55,988 bases of DNA from Rubrolithibacter sp043763625 (GTDB lineage: Bacteria > Bacteroidota > Bacteroidia > Sphingobacteriales > Sphingobacteriaceae), in the NCBI GenBank assembly GCA_043763625.1, contig JAYULL010000068.1, positions 1-55,988 of the forward strand. Reading direction: 5' to 3'. The first letter of the stretch is position 1. Each line of letters opens with the position of its first letter. This document shows, in pieces, positions 25,882 through 35,297 of the stretch. The notes beneath the pieces are model-generated. The model did no database searches, was not told the DNA's origin, and saw nothing but the letters and a program-made list of their open reading frames with translations. The position numbers and the translations under genes were made by a program.

Positions 25882-28056
25882 ATGTCAAATCTGCGATTTC
25901 AAGCACTAAACTCAGTTCTTACCAGAACAATCCCTGAAGTAAAATTTCCTTCACCAAAAATGTCTGAATTTTTTGGATCGAACGTTTTCGATAAGAAGAA
26001 AATGAGAGAGTATCTTTCTAAAGAAGCGTACGAAAGCATTAACAATTCTATCAATAACGGAGTTCCGTTTGATCGCGAAATTGCAGAACAGGTTGCTTCG
26101 GCAATGAAATCGTGGGCAATTAGTAAGGGAGCTACTCATTATACACACTGGTTCCAACCTTTAACAGGCTCTACTGCAGAAAAACACGACGCATTTTTTG
26201 AGCCTACAGGCGACGGTTCCGGCATGGAAAAATTTAGCGGAGAGGCATTAGCTCAACAAGAACCCGACGCTTCAAGCTTCCCTAACGGCGGTATTCGCAG
26301 CACTTTCGAGGCTCGCGGTTATACAGCTTGGGATCCTTCTTCGCCGGCTTTCGTTATGGGTTCTACTTTGTGTCTTCCAACGGTGTTTATTTCTTATACC
26401 GGCGAAGCTCTTGATTATAAGGCTCCTTTATTAAAAGCATTAAGCGCTCTTGATAAAGCTGCAGTTGGTGTAGCACAATATTTTGATAAAGGCATTGAGA
26501 AAGTAAACGCATCTTTAGGTATAGAGCAAGAGTACTTTTTGATTGATGCTGCTTTATATAATGCCCGTCCCGACTTAGTTTTAACAGGAAGAGCCTTATT
26601 TGGACATCTCTCCGCTAAAAATCAGCAACTAGAAGACCACTACTTCGGTTCAATCCCCGATAGAGTTTTAGCTTTTATGCAAGAGTTGGAAATTGAAGCG
26701 CTTAAATACGGTATTCCTTTAAAAACTCGTCATAATGAGGTTGCACCTTCTCAATTTGAGTGTGCCCCTATCTACGAAGAGATCAACCTAGCTATCGATC
26801 ACAACCAATTGTTGATGGATTTAATGGAAAAAATTGCTCGTCGTCATAACTTCAAAGTACTTCTTCATGAGAAGCCGTTTGCCGGAATTAATGGTTCAGG
26901 TAAACACAACAACTGGTCGTTGATTACAAACACAGGTAAAAACCTGCTTTCTCCGGGTAAAACTCCCAAGAACAACTTAATGTTCTTAACGTTCTTTGTT
27001 AACACAATAAGAGCTGTTTACGAGCATGCCGACTTACTGCGTGCTTCTATTGCTTCTGTTAGCAACGATCATCGCTTGGGCGCCAACGAGGCACCTCCTG
27101 CTATCATTTCTATCTTCTTAGGAAGTCAATTAAACGATGTATTGGATGAAATTGAAACCTCTCGGGTTACTTCTAAAATGAAGCAAGAGGCTGCATTATG
27201 GACCAACATTCCAAAAATCCCTCAAATTCTTTTAGACAATACAGATCGTAACCGTACTTCTCCGTTCGCTTTCACCGGCAACAAATTCGAATTACGTGCT
27301 GTTGGTTCTTCCGCAAATTCTGCAAACCCGATGACTATTTTGAACTTAATTGTTGCCGAGCAATTAACTAAGTTTAAAACCGAAGTTGACAAACTCCTTA
27401 AAAAAGGCGAAAAGAAAGATGTTGCGTTGATGACTGTTATCAAACGTTATATTAAAGAATCTAAGAACATTCGCTTTGAAGGGAACGGTTATAGTGATGA
27501 GTGGGCAAAAGAGGCAGAAGCAAGAGGTTTATCAAATATTAAGACTACTCCCAAAGCTTTGAACGTATTACTTACCGAGAAAACCGAAAAATTATTCGAA
27601 GAAACCGGAGTATACAGCAAACGTGAATCGCATGCCCGTCATGAGATATTGCTGGAGAATTACTACAAAAAACTTCAAATTGAAGCTCGCGTTATCGGGG
27701 ATCTAGTTTCGAACATTGTTGTTCCTGCTGCCATAAACTATCAGTCTGAGTTAATTAACAACGTTAAAGGCTTAAAAGAAATTGGCCTTGGCGCAGAAAC
27801 TTACAATGCGCAACTTGAAATTATCAAGAAGATTTCTACTCACGTTAACTTTATCAGCGAAAATGTTTTAGCGATGGTTGAAGCACGTAAAATAGCTAAC
27901 GCGATCGAGGACCTTACTGAAAAAGCAATTGCTTATGACGAAACCGTTAAATCATTCTTTGAACCTATTCGCTATCATGTAGATAAACTTGAAGTTTTGG
28001 TTGACGACAGCAAGTGGCCTCTTCCTAAATTTAGAGAGTTACTATTTGTAAAATAA
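25882..28056 (+). CDS. glnN: Type III glutamine synthetase
   Basis: ATP-dependent condensation of glutamate and ammonia. The 724-residue protein is the long GSIII form common in Bacteroidota: N-terminal VKFPSPKMSEFFGSNVF and ATHYTHWFQPLTGSTAEKHDAF, GIEQEYFLID, ARRHNFKVLLHEKPFAGINGSGKHNNWS, and SNDHRLGANEAPPAII. GSIII forms dodecamers unlike GSI. It has its own promoter and a strong terminator behind it, so it is monocistronic. Confidence 0.97.
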   Translation: MSNLRFQALNSVLTRTIPEVKFPSPKMSEFFGSNVFDKKKMREYLSKEAYESINNSINNGVPFDREIAEQVASAMKSWAISKGATHYTHWFQPLTGSTAEKHDAFFEPTGDGSGMEKFSGEALAQQEPDASSFPNGGIRSTFEARGYTAWDPSSPAFVMGSTLCLPTVFISYTGEALDYKAPLLKALSALDKAAVGVAQYFDKGIEKVNASLGIEQEYFLIDAALYNARPDLVLTGRALFGHLSAKNQQLEDHYFGSIPDRVLAFMQELEIEALKYGIPLKTRHNEVAPSQFECAPIYEEINLAIDHNQLLMDLMEKIARRHNFKVLLHEKPFAGINGSGKHNNWSLITNTGKNLLSPGKTPKNNLMFLTFFVNTIRAVYEHADLLRASIASVSNDHRLGANEAPPAIISIFLGSQLNDVLDEIETSRVTSKMKQEAALWTNIPKIPQILLDNTDRNRTSPFAFTGNKFELRAVGSSANSANPMTILNLIVAEQLTKFKTEVDKLLKKGEKKDVALMTVIKRYIKESKNIRFEGNGYSDEWAKEAEARGLSNIKTTPKALNVLLTEKTEKLFEETGVYSKRESHARHEILLENYYKKLQIEARVIGDLVSNIVVPAAINYQSELINNVKGLKEIGLGAETYNAQLEIIKKISTHVNFISENVLAMVEARKIANAIEDLTEKAIAYDETVKSFFEPIRYHVDKLEVLVDDSKWPLPKFRELLFVK

Positions 28057-28112
28057 GATAACGATAGTTCTTAACCTTCGGTTAGGAACTTCAGGACTTT
28101 ATAAAAAAGAAG

Positions 28113-28140
28113 AACCCCGGTAACGGGGTTTTTTGTTTTA
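28113..28140 (+). terminator. Terminator after glnN
   Basis: AACCCCG/CGGGGTT with a GTAA tetraloop is followed by TTTTTTGTTTTA. It lies 57 bases after the glnN stop. Confidence 0.92.
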
Positions 28141-28192
28141 TCCGTTGAGCGATCGACGACGCTAACAGAAGGTATTTTATATCTTTGCGCCG

Positions 28193-28798
28193 ATGTTAAT
28201 TAAATCTGCCGAGTTTAAGGTCAGCAATACACGCACAGACAAGTTGCCGCCGCCGGTATTGCCGGAATATGCTTTTATCGGGCGTTCTAACGTAGGTAAG
28301 TCTTCACTTATAAATATGCTCACCCAGCGTAAAGGCCTTGCTAAAACTTCTCAAACTCCGGGTAAAACTCAACTCATCAATCACTTTATTATTAATGATG
28401 AATGGTATTTGGTTGACTTGCCGGGTTATGGTTTTGCAAAAACATCTAAGGACAACAGAAGCGAATGGGAAAGATTTATTCGTTACTATCTAAAAAACCG
28501 CGAAAGTTTACAATGCGTATTTGTTTTAATTGACAGCCGCGTTCCTCCTCAAAAACTTGATTTGGACTTTTGTTCCTGGTTGGGCGAAAACGGAATACCC
28601 TTCGTTCTCGTGTTTACCAAAGCTGATAAGCAGTCTAAAGTAAAAACAGATAAAAGCGTAAGTGAATTTAAGAAAGCGTTGCTTGGCTATTTTGAAGAAA
28701 TTCCTCCCCTTTTTATCACTTCTGCGGTAGAGCAACAAGGAAGAGAAGAAATTTTAGGTTTTATTGAGGATGTTAACAGCAGGTTTGAAATAAGCTAA
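28193..28798 (+). CDS. engB: Ribosome-biogenesis GTP-binding protein EngB/YihA
   Basis: An essential small GTPase that helps large-subunit assembly. 201 residues with G1 GRSNVGKSSLINML, G2 TSQTPGKTQ, G3 DLPGYGFA, G4 TKAD, G5 TSA. A TATCTTTG box at 28180-28187 lies 5 bases before the ATG, so the mRNA may be almost leaderless. Its stop overlaps the next start in TAATG, showing coupling. Confidence 0.96.
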   Translation: MLIKSAEFKVSNTRTDKLPPPVLPEYAFIGRSNVGKSSLINMLTQRKGLAKTSQTPGKTQLINHFIINDEWYLVDLPGYGFAKTSKDNRSEWERFIRYYLKNRESLQCVFVLIDSRVPPQKLDLDFCSWLGENGIPFVLVFTKADKQSKVKTDKSVSEFKKALLGYFEEIPPLFITSAVEQQGREEILGFIEDVNSRFEIS

Positions 28799-29658
28799 TG
28801 AAGAAATACTTATCGCTTGTTCTTTTTGCTCATACTATTTTTGCTATGCCATTCGCATTTATCGGTTTTTTCTTGGCGATAAACACTACAAATCATTCTT
28901 TTAGTTTTAAGAAGCTTGTTTTCGTGATTATGTGTATGGTTTTCGCTCGAAACGCGGCCATGGCTTTTAATCGCTACTTGGACCGTAATTTTGATGCGAT
29001 TAACCCGCGAACCGCTCAACGAGATTTGCCTGCCGGAAGAATCCCTGCCAAAAATGCTCTTCTTTTTACGTTAGTAAACTGTTTGCTGTTTGTTCTGACA
29101 GCTTTTTTTATTAACAAACTTTGTTTTTATTTGTCGCCCGCAGCCCTGGCGGTAATTTTAGGCTATAGCTATACAAAACGTTTTACTCCGCTTTGCCATT
29201 TAGTTTTAGGAGCAGGATTAGGTTTAGCACCACTAGGAGCCTATTTGGCGGTAACAGGAGAATTTGCGATACTTCCCGTTTGCTTTGCACTTGCTGTTTT
29301 ATGTTGGGTAGCCGGGTTTGATATTATTTATGCTTTACTGGATGATGAATTCGACAAACAGCACAATTTGTTTTCAATCCCGGCAGTATTCGGAAGAAAA
29401 AAAGCGCTACTTGTTTCAACGCTTCTGCATTGTGCTTGCGTGATCTTCATAATATATCCCGCCATATACGCCCACTTGGGTTACTTTTATTTTGCAGGAA
29501 TAGTATTTTTTATCGGTTTACTAATTTATCAGCATAGGTTGGTTAGCCCGCATGATTTGAGCAAAGTAAACTTAGCTTTTGGCACTACAAATGGAATTGC
29601 TTCTGTTATTTTCGCCGTCTTTTTTTTGCTGGATGTTTATTTTAAAAGCAAACTTTAG
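28798..29658 (+). CDS. UbiA-family prenyltransferase
   Basis: A membrane protein of 286 residues with about eight spans. It has the two Mg-diphosphate motifs NRYLDRNFD (plus NPRTAQRDLPAGR) and DIIYALLDDEFD. It resembles the 4-hydroxybenzoate polyprenyltransferase-like enzymes of Bacteroidota, which probably serve menaquinone synthesis by the futalosine route (MqnP) (inference). It shares one base with the EngB stop. Confidence 0.9.
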   Translation: MKKYLSLVLFAHTIFAMPFAFIGFFLAINTTNHSFSFKKLVFVIMCMVFARNAAMAFNRYLDRNFDAINPRTAQRDLPAGRIPAKNALLFTLVNCLLFVLTAFFINKLCFYLSPAALAVILGYSYTKRFTPLCHLVLGAGLGLAPLGAYLAVTGEFAILPVCFALAVLCWVAGFDIIYALLDDEFDKQHNLFSIPAVFGRKKALLVSTLLHCACVIFIIYPAIYAHLGYFYFAGIVFFIGLLIYQHRLVSPHDLSKVNLAFGTTNGIASVIFAVFFLLDVYFKSKL

Positions 29659-29661
29659 CAA

Positions 29662-30858
29662 CTATTTCCTAATTCTAACAAGTCGTCCCTTTATCATCCA
29701 TACTTCTGTTTTATTAGGGGAATAGGCATTTGTACTTGTTAAGGCAATAATAGTGCTGTCGGTTAAAACTGCCAGGCTGTTCCACAAACCGGACTTACCC
29801 GAAGGGATTTTAAACGGAGAGGATTTAGATGCAAAGTTTTCGGCAGCATCATCGCCTATTACCACTTTCATTTCGGCATCGTTCATTTTATTGCTTTTTC
29901 TTCCTTCGGTTCCTTGATAAGATAGGATTGTTTCTCCTGATTTTAACTGACATAAATAAGGAGCTCCTGCATAAACAGCGGTATCTAACTTCCTTTGAAG
30001 AGCATACGTCCGTAAAGGGCTTTCTGCAGTTACCGGTACTGCCCAATTCTGCTTTAAGGTATTTCTTACTACGTATGGTTTAAACTCTCCAATTCCGTTA
30101 TCTTCTATAGCAAGAACTATTTCCTTACCGCCTTTTAAAATTACCGGCACCGGCATACCGTCGCGTTTTCCCTTTCTAAAACTTACAATAACAGGCTTTC
30201 TATCCCAATTTAAACCGCCGTTGAAAGAGCGAAGCATAGAAATGTTTTGCTCGTTTGAGTTCAGGTATATGCCTTCATTTGCGAAGAATAATTGAATTTC
30301 GCCTGAAGGAAGTTGTATAGCAGAAGGCTCCCAGCAACCGTCTTCAAACTTGGTTCCGGCTTCGTAAAGCAAGCGATCATCCTTCCAAGTATTTCCGCCG
30401 TCGTAACTTTTAATAGTTTTAACAGCAAATCTTCGATTTGAATCCTTTTTATAAGGACGCAGATTATAGCAAACCAAAATAGATTTGTCTCTCAATAATA
30501 AAATGTCGGGAACACACATATTTACTCCTTCCTCCTGTGGAACAATAATTTTGTGCTTCTCCCAGCTATTTCCCGAATCATTACTTCCGGCGCAAACAAT
30601 ATTACCATCGGCTTCATAAACCGAAAGTAAGGTATCGCCATGATACTGTATTAAACGGGAGTATCCGTTGTAATTCGATTGAATACTTGCCGAAGATATT
30701 TTACGCAGTGTGGTAGTATCCCATCGTATATATATTGAATCTTTCTCTACGGCAATAGCGCTAATACATTGAAAAGTAACTAATAAAAATCCGACAATAA
30801 AAAACAAATGCCGGCAGATTCTCACCTCCGGCATTGTTGATGAAAAACGATTGCTCAT
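29662..30858 (-). CDS. Secreted sialidase-like (BNR repeat) protein
   Basis: Around 398 residues with a signal segment (HLFFIVGFLLVTFQCISA). Three Asp-box repeats, SNDSGNSW, SYDGGNTW and SFNGGLNW, mark a six-bladed beta propeller as in sialidases. I see ILVCYNLRP and EPSAIQLPSGEIQLFF as conserved blade segments. The substrate is not certain; BNR glycosidases also cleave other acidic sugars. ATG 30858 is preferred over 30870 because the latter abuts the preceding stop. It is coupled to the glycosidase upstream. Confidence 0.82.
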   Translation of the reverse strand: MSNRFSSTMPEVRICRHLFFIVGFLLVTFQCISAIAVEKDSIYIRWDTTTLRKISSASIQSNYNGYSRLIQYHGDTLLSVYEADGNIVCAGSNDSGNSWEKHKIIVPQEEGVNMCVPDILLLRDKSILVCYNLRPYKKDSNRRFAVKTIKSYDGGNTWKDDRLLYEAGTKFEDGCWEPSAIQLPSGEIQLFFANEGIYLNSNEQNISMLRSFNGGLNWDRKPVIVSFRKGKRDGMPVPVILKGGKEIVLAIEDNGIGEFKPYVVRNTLKQNWAVPVTAESPLRTYALQRKLDTAVYAGAPYLCQLKSGETILSYQGTEGRKSNKMNDAEMKVVIGDDAAENFASKSSPFKIPSGKSGLWNSLAVLTDSTIIALTSTNAYSPNKTEVWMIKGRLVRIRK

Positions 30859-30870
30859 CATACTCTCCAA

Positions 30871-32007
30871 TTATTTGGAAGATGTAATATCTTTTATAAA
30901 ATCCGTTTCCTCCGAGATATAGGCAGTTCCGTCAGTTTTAAAAATATCATGAAACCAAATTGCAGGCTCCGCTGTGTAGGTCTTTGTCCAACTGTCCCAA
31001 GGGTAAATGGTTTGGCTTTTGCCGGATACAAAGCCCCAATTCATCATAGCCACATTATACTTTTTTGCAATTGGCAAAAATCCTTGAAAAGTGCTTCCCT
31101 GCGGACGAGCCATATACTCAGTACATAATATCGGACGCCCATAACGTTGCAGCAACTTAATCCGCTTCTCAAACTCGTCGGGCTTATCATAGCTGTGGAA
31201 CGAAATAACGTCCGACTCTTCAATCTGAACTTTTTCAATCGGCTTTAAACCTTCGTGAGTTGTCCAATCGCCCACCCAAATTCCGGAAGTTAAAGGCTGT
31301 TTAGGATTTGAGGATCTTGCTGCTGCAAAAGATCGTTTCAGTAATGGTATTACATAATTTACTTTATCCGGCAAATCAACCTTTCTGTAGGCCGGGCCGG
31401 TGTCGTTATCCGGTTCGTTCCAAATATCCCACCCTAAAATTCGCCGGTCTCCGGCAAATTTTGCTACAACACTTTTAACGTATTTTTCTAACCGAGGATA
31501 TTGAGTCGAATCTTGAAGGGAGTGATATCCGGGGCTTTGCACCCAGCCTGAATTATGCACATGCGGCTTCGGACTGCGTTGTTTTCCTGCTTTAGGGAAA
31601 GGATCCCAGCAGGAATCAAAGAATACAAGTAAGGGTTTAATATTATGTTTCCGGCAAAGGTTAAGAACCGTATCTATACGACGGTAGAAACCGGTAGAAT
31701 CTTGATCAAATACAATATCATGAAGAAATATCCGCATCGTATTCATCCCGAGAGACTGCGCCAAACCTAATTCTTTATCAATAGTAGCGGCATCGAATGT
31801 TTCGGCTTGGAACATTTCTAATTGATTTATCGCATTACTCGGCATAAAGTTCGATCCTACCAACCATCCTTGCTTTTTATACCAATCGGCTGCCTGTTGT
31901 TTTGTCCAAATTTTCCTTTCGGAATTAGACTGTACCTGCCTACTCGCACAGCTTCCTAAAAGGAGCGCCACCGACAGCAGCAGAATATTAAATTTAAATT
32001 CACGCAT
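30871..32007 (-). CDS. GH5-like glycoside hydrolase lipoprotein
   Basis: 378 residues with lipobox LLLGSCAS. TIM-barrel hydrolase: MRIFLHDIVF, LGWDIWNEPDND (Glu of NEP as acid/base) and PILCTEYMAR (Glu as nucleophile). Clan GH-A, GH5-like; often annotated as beta-xylanase or mannanase, but the target polysaccharide cannot be told. It lies directly upstream of the sialidase-like gene, so the two probably act together on a glycan at the outer membrane. Confidence 0.85.
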   Translation of the reverse strand: MREFKFNILLLSVALLLGSCASRQVQSNSERKIWTKQQAADWYKKQGWLVGSNFMPSNAINQLEMFQAETFDAATIDKELGLAQSLGMNTMRIFLHDIVFDQDSTGFYRRIDTVLNLCRKHNIKPLLVFFDSCWDPFPKAGKQRSPKPHVHNSGWVQSPGYHSLQDSTQYPRLEKYVKSVVAKFAGDRRILGWDIWNEPDNDTGPAYRKVDLPDKVNYVIPLLKRSFAAARSSNPKQPLTSGIWVGDWTTHEGLKPIEKVQIEESDVISFHSYDKPDEFEKRIKLLQRYGRPILCTEYMARPQGSTFQGFLPIAKKYNVAMMNWGFVSGKSQTIYPWDSWTKTYTAEPAIWFHDIFKTDGTAYISEETDFIKDITSSK

Positions 32008-32423
32008 ATCTATTTATGTTAGTTGATAAAAGTAAGAGTTCTTGGGAAGTTGACAAATAAAGGAATTTAATTATGGCAGAGATACCCCCTTTGATTATCC
32101 ATATTTAAATGAACAATTTTACCGGGTTAATTCATTCCGTGAACACTAATCAATGCAGCAAAATGCCGCTTTACTTTATAACTATTTTTTTGGCGTCAGT
32201 AACTTTCAATTCTTTCCATGGCATTATCGAGCTTTATAAGCGGCCGGATTGCGCCATATAGGAAGTGCTATTATATAACTCCCCTCGACGACTTTTGCCG
32301 TATTTTATAATAATTTACAACTCTATCGTTTACGTTTAATCTGCCTGTTTTAGATATTCCGGTAAATTAAAACAACTTTAACGGGCCTTTATTTAGAGCT
32401 CCGGCAATGAGGCATTTCTACAT
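32008..32423. other. Intergenic stretch, degraded, no gene supported
   Basis: 416 bases with many stops in all frames. The minus strand continues from the SusC-type relic, so part may be decayed receptor, but I recognise no segment. No promoter or terminator stands out. Confidence 0.45.
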
Positions 32424-32630
32424 TTAAAGCAGTTTTCCTTCAATCCGCACTTCCTTTCTTGCGTATCCTATTAAAAGAAAAACTAAAGTTCCGGTAGCGT
32501 CGCGAACTTGAATACAAAGTCCCCCGTTTGCGTTAGTAGTTGTAGCACTAGTAGTACCCTTCACGGTTACTAATACACCGGCATTGTTTCCCCCTGCCGT
32601 TACTTACTGTCCGTGTAAGTTCGATTGGAA
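32424..32630 (-). pseudogene. Relic of a SusC-type TonB-dependent receptor N-terminus
   Basis: One frame (32579 down to 32424) reads VTVKGTTSATTTNANGGL, IQVRDATGTLVFLLIGY and KEVRIEGK, matching the carboxypeptidase-regulatory-like domain at the start of SusC receptors. The expected preceding block is in another frame and the plug and barrel are missing. So only about 50 residues of a receptor of about 1000 remain. Near the glycosidases, it suggests a former polysaccharide utilisation locus. Confidence 0.8.
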
Positions 32631-32649
32631 TAGAACCTGGCGGAACTCT

Positions 32650-32919
32650 TTATCGCAATGCTTTTTCAATTAGAGGGATGTAGGATGTAAATTCGTCGGC
32701 AGGAGAAAATTCTCCGAGAAAATACATTCCTATCGCATTTATGGTAGGGCTGAAATAATATCGTCCGCTGCCGTTTATGTTAAGGTTGTAAACTTCAAGA
32801 TTATCTTTAATTGAGGTAAATGATTTAACGAAAGTTTCTAAAAAGCGTTGCGGAAGATTGTTGTTCTTTGCTTCGGCTTTAGTTGCCACTATCTTTAGAG
32901 GTCCTGCTGTAAAATCCAT
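32650..32919 (-). CDS. Hypothetical small protein
   Basis: 89 residues with blocks LETFVKSFTSIKDNLEVYNLNINGSG and YYFSPTINAIGMYFLGEFS. No signal peptide or known domain. It lies just upstream of the SusC relic and could be real or a decayed fragment. Coding use looks plausible but I cannot support a function. Confidence 0.35.
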   Translation of the reverse strand: MDFTAGPLKIVATKAEAKNNNLPQRFLETFVKSFTSIKDNLEVYNLNINGSGRYYFSPTINAIGMYFLGEFSPADEFTSYIPLIEKALR

Positions 32920-33086
32920 GTCCCCTCAAACGCATTCACTTATTACTTGATACAAATAGTTATTAACTTATTAACATTTGAGGAGTGAAATCTTATATAA
33001 CTTCTTGAAAAATATGTAAAAGACAAACGTATCATTTTTTAAAAAAAGCCGTTAACTCAACGTCTTATACATCCGAGAAAAAGTTA

Positions 33087-33521
33087 ATGATTCTTCAAAA
33101 TAATTTGCACGCTATTGTATTTGTAACGTCAGACACCGCATGTTTTACTCATGCGCAATTTCAAACTTTACTCAATGATATTATTACTTACAACAAGGCC
33201 AATAATATTGGCGAGCTGCCGGTTTGGGCAAATGGAAATATGCTCCATTTTCTCGAAGGTTCTAAAGAGGCAGTAACCGCAAAGGATCAAATTCTAAAAA
33301 CCAACCCTTGTTTACAAGGAAATATCAAACTCTACGACAACCCTATTAAACAACGCTATTTTGAAGATTATCACTTTGCATTTAAACCAATAAATACCGA
33401 ATGGTTTAGGCCTTATGATGATTTCGCAGAACCGGCAAAAAAAGAGTTCTTCAACGAATGTCTTGAATTGGATGATACGATCATGAAAATTGTTAAGGAC
33501 TTTATTAAAAATAACTCCTAA
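33087..33521 (+). CDS. Degenerate BLUF-fold protein
   Basis: 144 residues matching the BLUF flavin photoreceptor fold: HAIVFVTSDT, FQTLLNDIITYNKANNIGEL, GNMLHFLEGSKEAV, KLYDNPIKQRYFEDYHFAF. The photocycle residues are altered: Phe12 sits where the Tyr normally lies and His54 replaces the Gln of the GNFxQxLEG motif; Asn is kept. Photochemistry needs that Tyr and Gln, so this protein is probably not a normal light sensor (inference). It lies just before a histidine kinase on the same strand. Confidence 0.78.
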   Translation: MILQNNLHAIVFVTSDTACFTHAQFQTLLNDIITYNKANNIGELPVWANGNMLHFLEGSKEAVTAKDQILKTNPCLQGNIKLYDNPIKQRYFEDYHFAFKPINTEWFRPYDDFAEPAKKEFFNECLELDDTIMKIVKDFIKNNS

Positions 33522-33622
33522 ATAGGGATAAACAAACCTCTCTCTGAACAGTTGTATCGATAAGGCGAGTAATACTTTTTAAGAAGTATTGTAAATCTTT
33601 GTTTACTGTTTAATTGAAGCTG

Positions 33623-35245
33623 ATGAGAGAGAATTTAGTAAATATCCATGAATCAAATTTCGGGGTTTTGTTTTACGAAAGTCCGCAACCCATGGTTATT
33701 TGTGATGTAGACAACTTTTCAATTTTGGAAGTTAACAGATCTGCGGTTAACTTTTATTTATATAGTAAACAGGAGTTTGAAACCCTTACTATCCGTTCTT
33801 TAAGAGCACCCGAAGATTTAAATCGATTCGATCAAATCATTCCCCGTATTAGAGGCGGCGATACACTGTTTATAGAAGCTCAGCACGTTATAAAAACCGG
33901 CGAAGTACGTTTTGTTGAAATAGTGTCGTACATAATAAATTATGCCGGCAAAATGTGTCGCTTGGCCCATATTCACGACATTACCGCTAAAGCGAAACAG
34001 GCCCAAAATCTCGAAATTTTACTTGATGTAGGGAAATCAATTTCGGAGAACTTGGAACTCCAAACTATTCTACAAAAAGTAACAGATGCTACCACTAAAC
34101 TCAGCGGAGCTGAATTTGGCGCCTTTTTTTATAATACATTAGACGACGAGGGGGGCGAACTGTTGCTTTATACATTATCAGGCGCACCAAAAGAAGCTTT
34201 TGAAAAATTTGGAATGCCTCGGGCAACCGCTGTATTTTATTCTACGTTGGTGGCGCGTGAAACTGTAAGGGTTGATGATGTTACCCAAGATCCGCGATAC
34301 GGAAAAAATATGCCTTACTACGGGATTCCTAAAGGTCATCTACCTGTGGTAAGCTTTTTAGCTGTACCTGTTATTTCCAAATCGGGAGAAGTTATAGGAG
34401 CGCTTTTTTTCGGACATTCGGGAAAGGGAGTATTTACCGAAGAGACCGAAAAGTTAGTTACCGGGGTAGCTTTGCAAGCGGCAATAGCGCTTGATAATGC
34501 CAAGCTGTTTGAAGAGGTTAAAAAAGCGAATCTCGAGAATGAAAGACTGTTGCTGCAATCGCAAAATCAGAATTTTAAAAAAGATGAGTTTTTGAGTATT
34601 GCCAGTCATGAACTTAAAACACCTGTTACAAGCATGAAGGGCTATATTCAAATCCTTGAAAAACAGTCTAAGAAAGATCATAATCGGTTTTATATTAATT
34701 TTATTTCTAAAGCAGATCGGCAACTCGATAAAATAACGGCCTTGGTGAATGATTTGCTTGATACTTCCAAAATCGAGGCGGGTAAAATACACTACAATTT
34801 TTCGGCTTTTAAAGTGGCAGATATTCTTGAAGATTGTATATCAACTATTGCTAATGTTAATAAAGTTCACACCATTCGTGTTTTTGGCGACGTAGATTTA
34901 CAAATTTATGCAGATAGAGAACGTATTGAACAAGTTATCGCAAATCTGCTTTCTAATGCTATTAAATATTCTCCTCAAGCTTCAGAAGTATTAATTGGAG
35001 TGTCAAGCACCGACAAATTTTTTAAGCTCGAGGTTAGAGATTTCGGGCCCGGGATAGCAGAAGATAAGCTTACTTCTGTGTTCGACAGATTTTATCGCGG
35101 CGAAGAAAATTCGTACACCACTTCAGGTTTGGGTTTGGGTTTATACATTTCGGCAGAGATAATAAAACGCCATGAAGGGAAAATAGGCGTTGAAAGCGAA
35201 GTAGGTAAAGGCTCCAATTTTTGGTTTTCGTTACCAGAGATTTAA
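33623..35245 (+). CDS. PAS-GAF sensor histidine kinase
   Basis: 540 residues. PAS domain about 15-125 (PMVICDVDNFSILEVNRSAVNFY), GAF about 140-295 (FGAFFYNTLDDEGGELLLYTL, FLAVPVISKSGEVIGALFFGH), coiled coil, HisKA with FLSIASHELKTPVTSMKGY (phospho-His), then HATPase with NLLSNAIKYSP, DFGPGIA, GLGLGL. It has no transmembrane segment, so it senses a cytoplasmic signal. ATG 33623 is preferred to the TTG at 33614. No response regulator is adjacent. The BLUF-like gene precedes it by about 100 bases. Confidence 0.93.
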   Translation: MRENLVNIHESNFGVLFYESPQPMVICDVDNFSILEVNRSAVNFYLYSKQEFETLTIRSLRAPEDLNRFDQIIPRIRGGDTLFIEAQHVIKTGEVRFVEIVSYIINYAGKMCRLAHIHDITAKAKQAQNLEILLDVGKSISENLELQTILQKVTDATTKLSGAEFGAFFYNTLDDEGGELLLYTLSGAPKEAFEKFGMPRATAVFYSTLVARETVRVDDVTQDPRYGKNMPYYGIPKGHLPVVSFLAVPVISKSGEVIGALFFGHSGKGVFTEETEKLVTGVALQAAIALDNAKLFEEVKKANLENERLLLQSQNQNFKKDEFLSIASHELKTPVTSMKGYIQILEKQSKKDHNRFYINFISKADRQLDKITALVNDLLDTSKIEAGKIHYNFSAFKVADILEDCISTIANVNKVHTIRVFGDVDLQIYADRERIEQVIANLLSNAIKYSPQASEVLIGVSSTDKFFKLEVRDFGPGIAEDKLTSVFDRFYRGEENSYTTSGLGLGLYISAEIIKRHEGKIGVESEVGKGSNFWFSLPEI

Positions 35246-35297
35246 GAATGGCAATTTGAAGTATTTGATGATTTTGTGGAAGTTAAACCGGCAAGTC

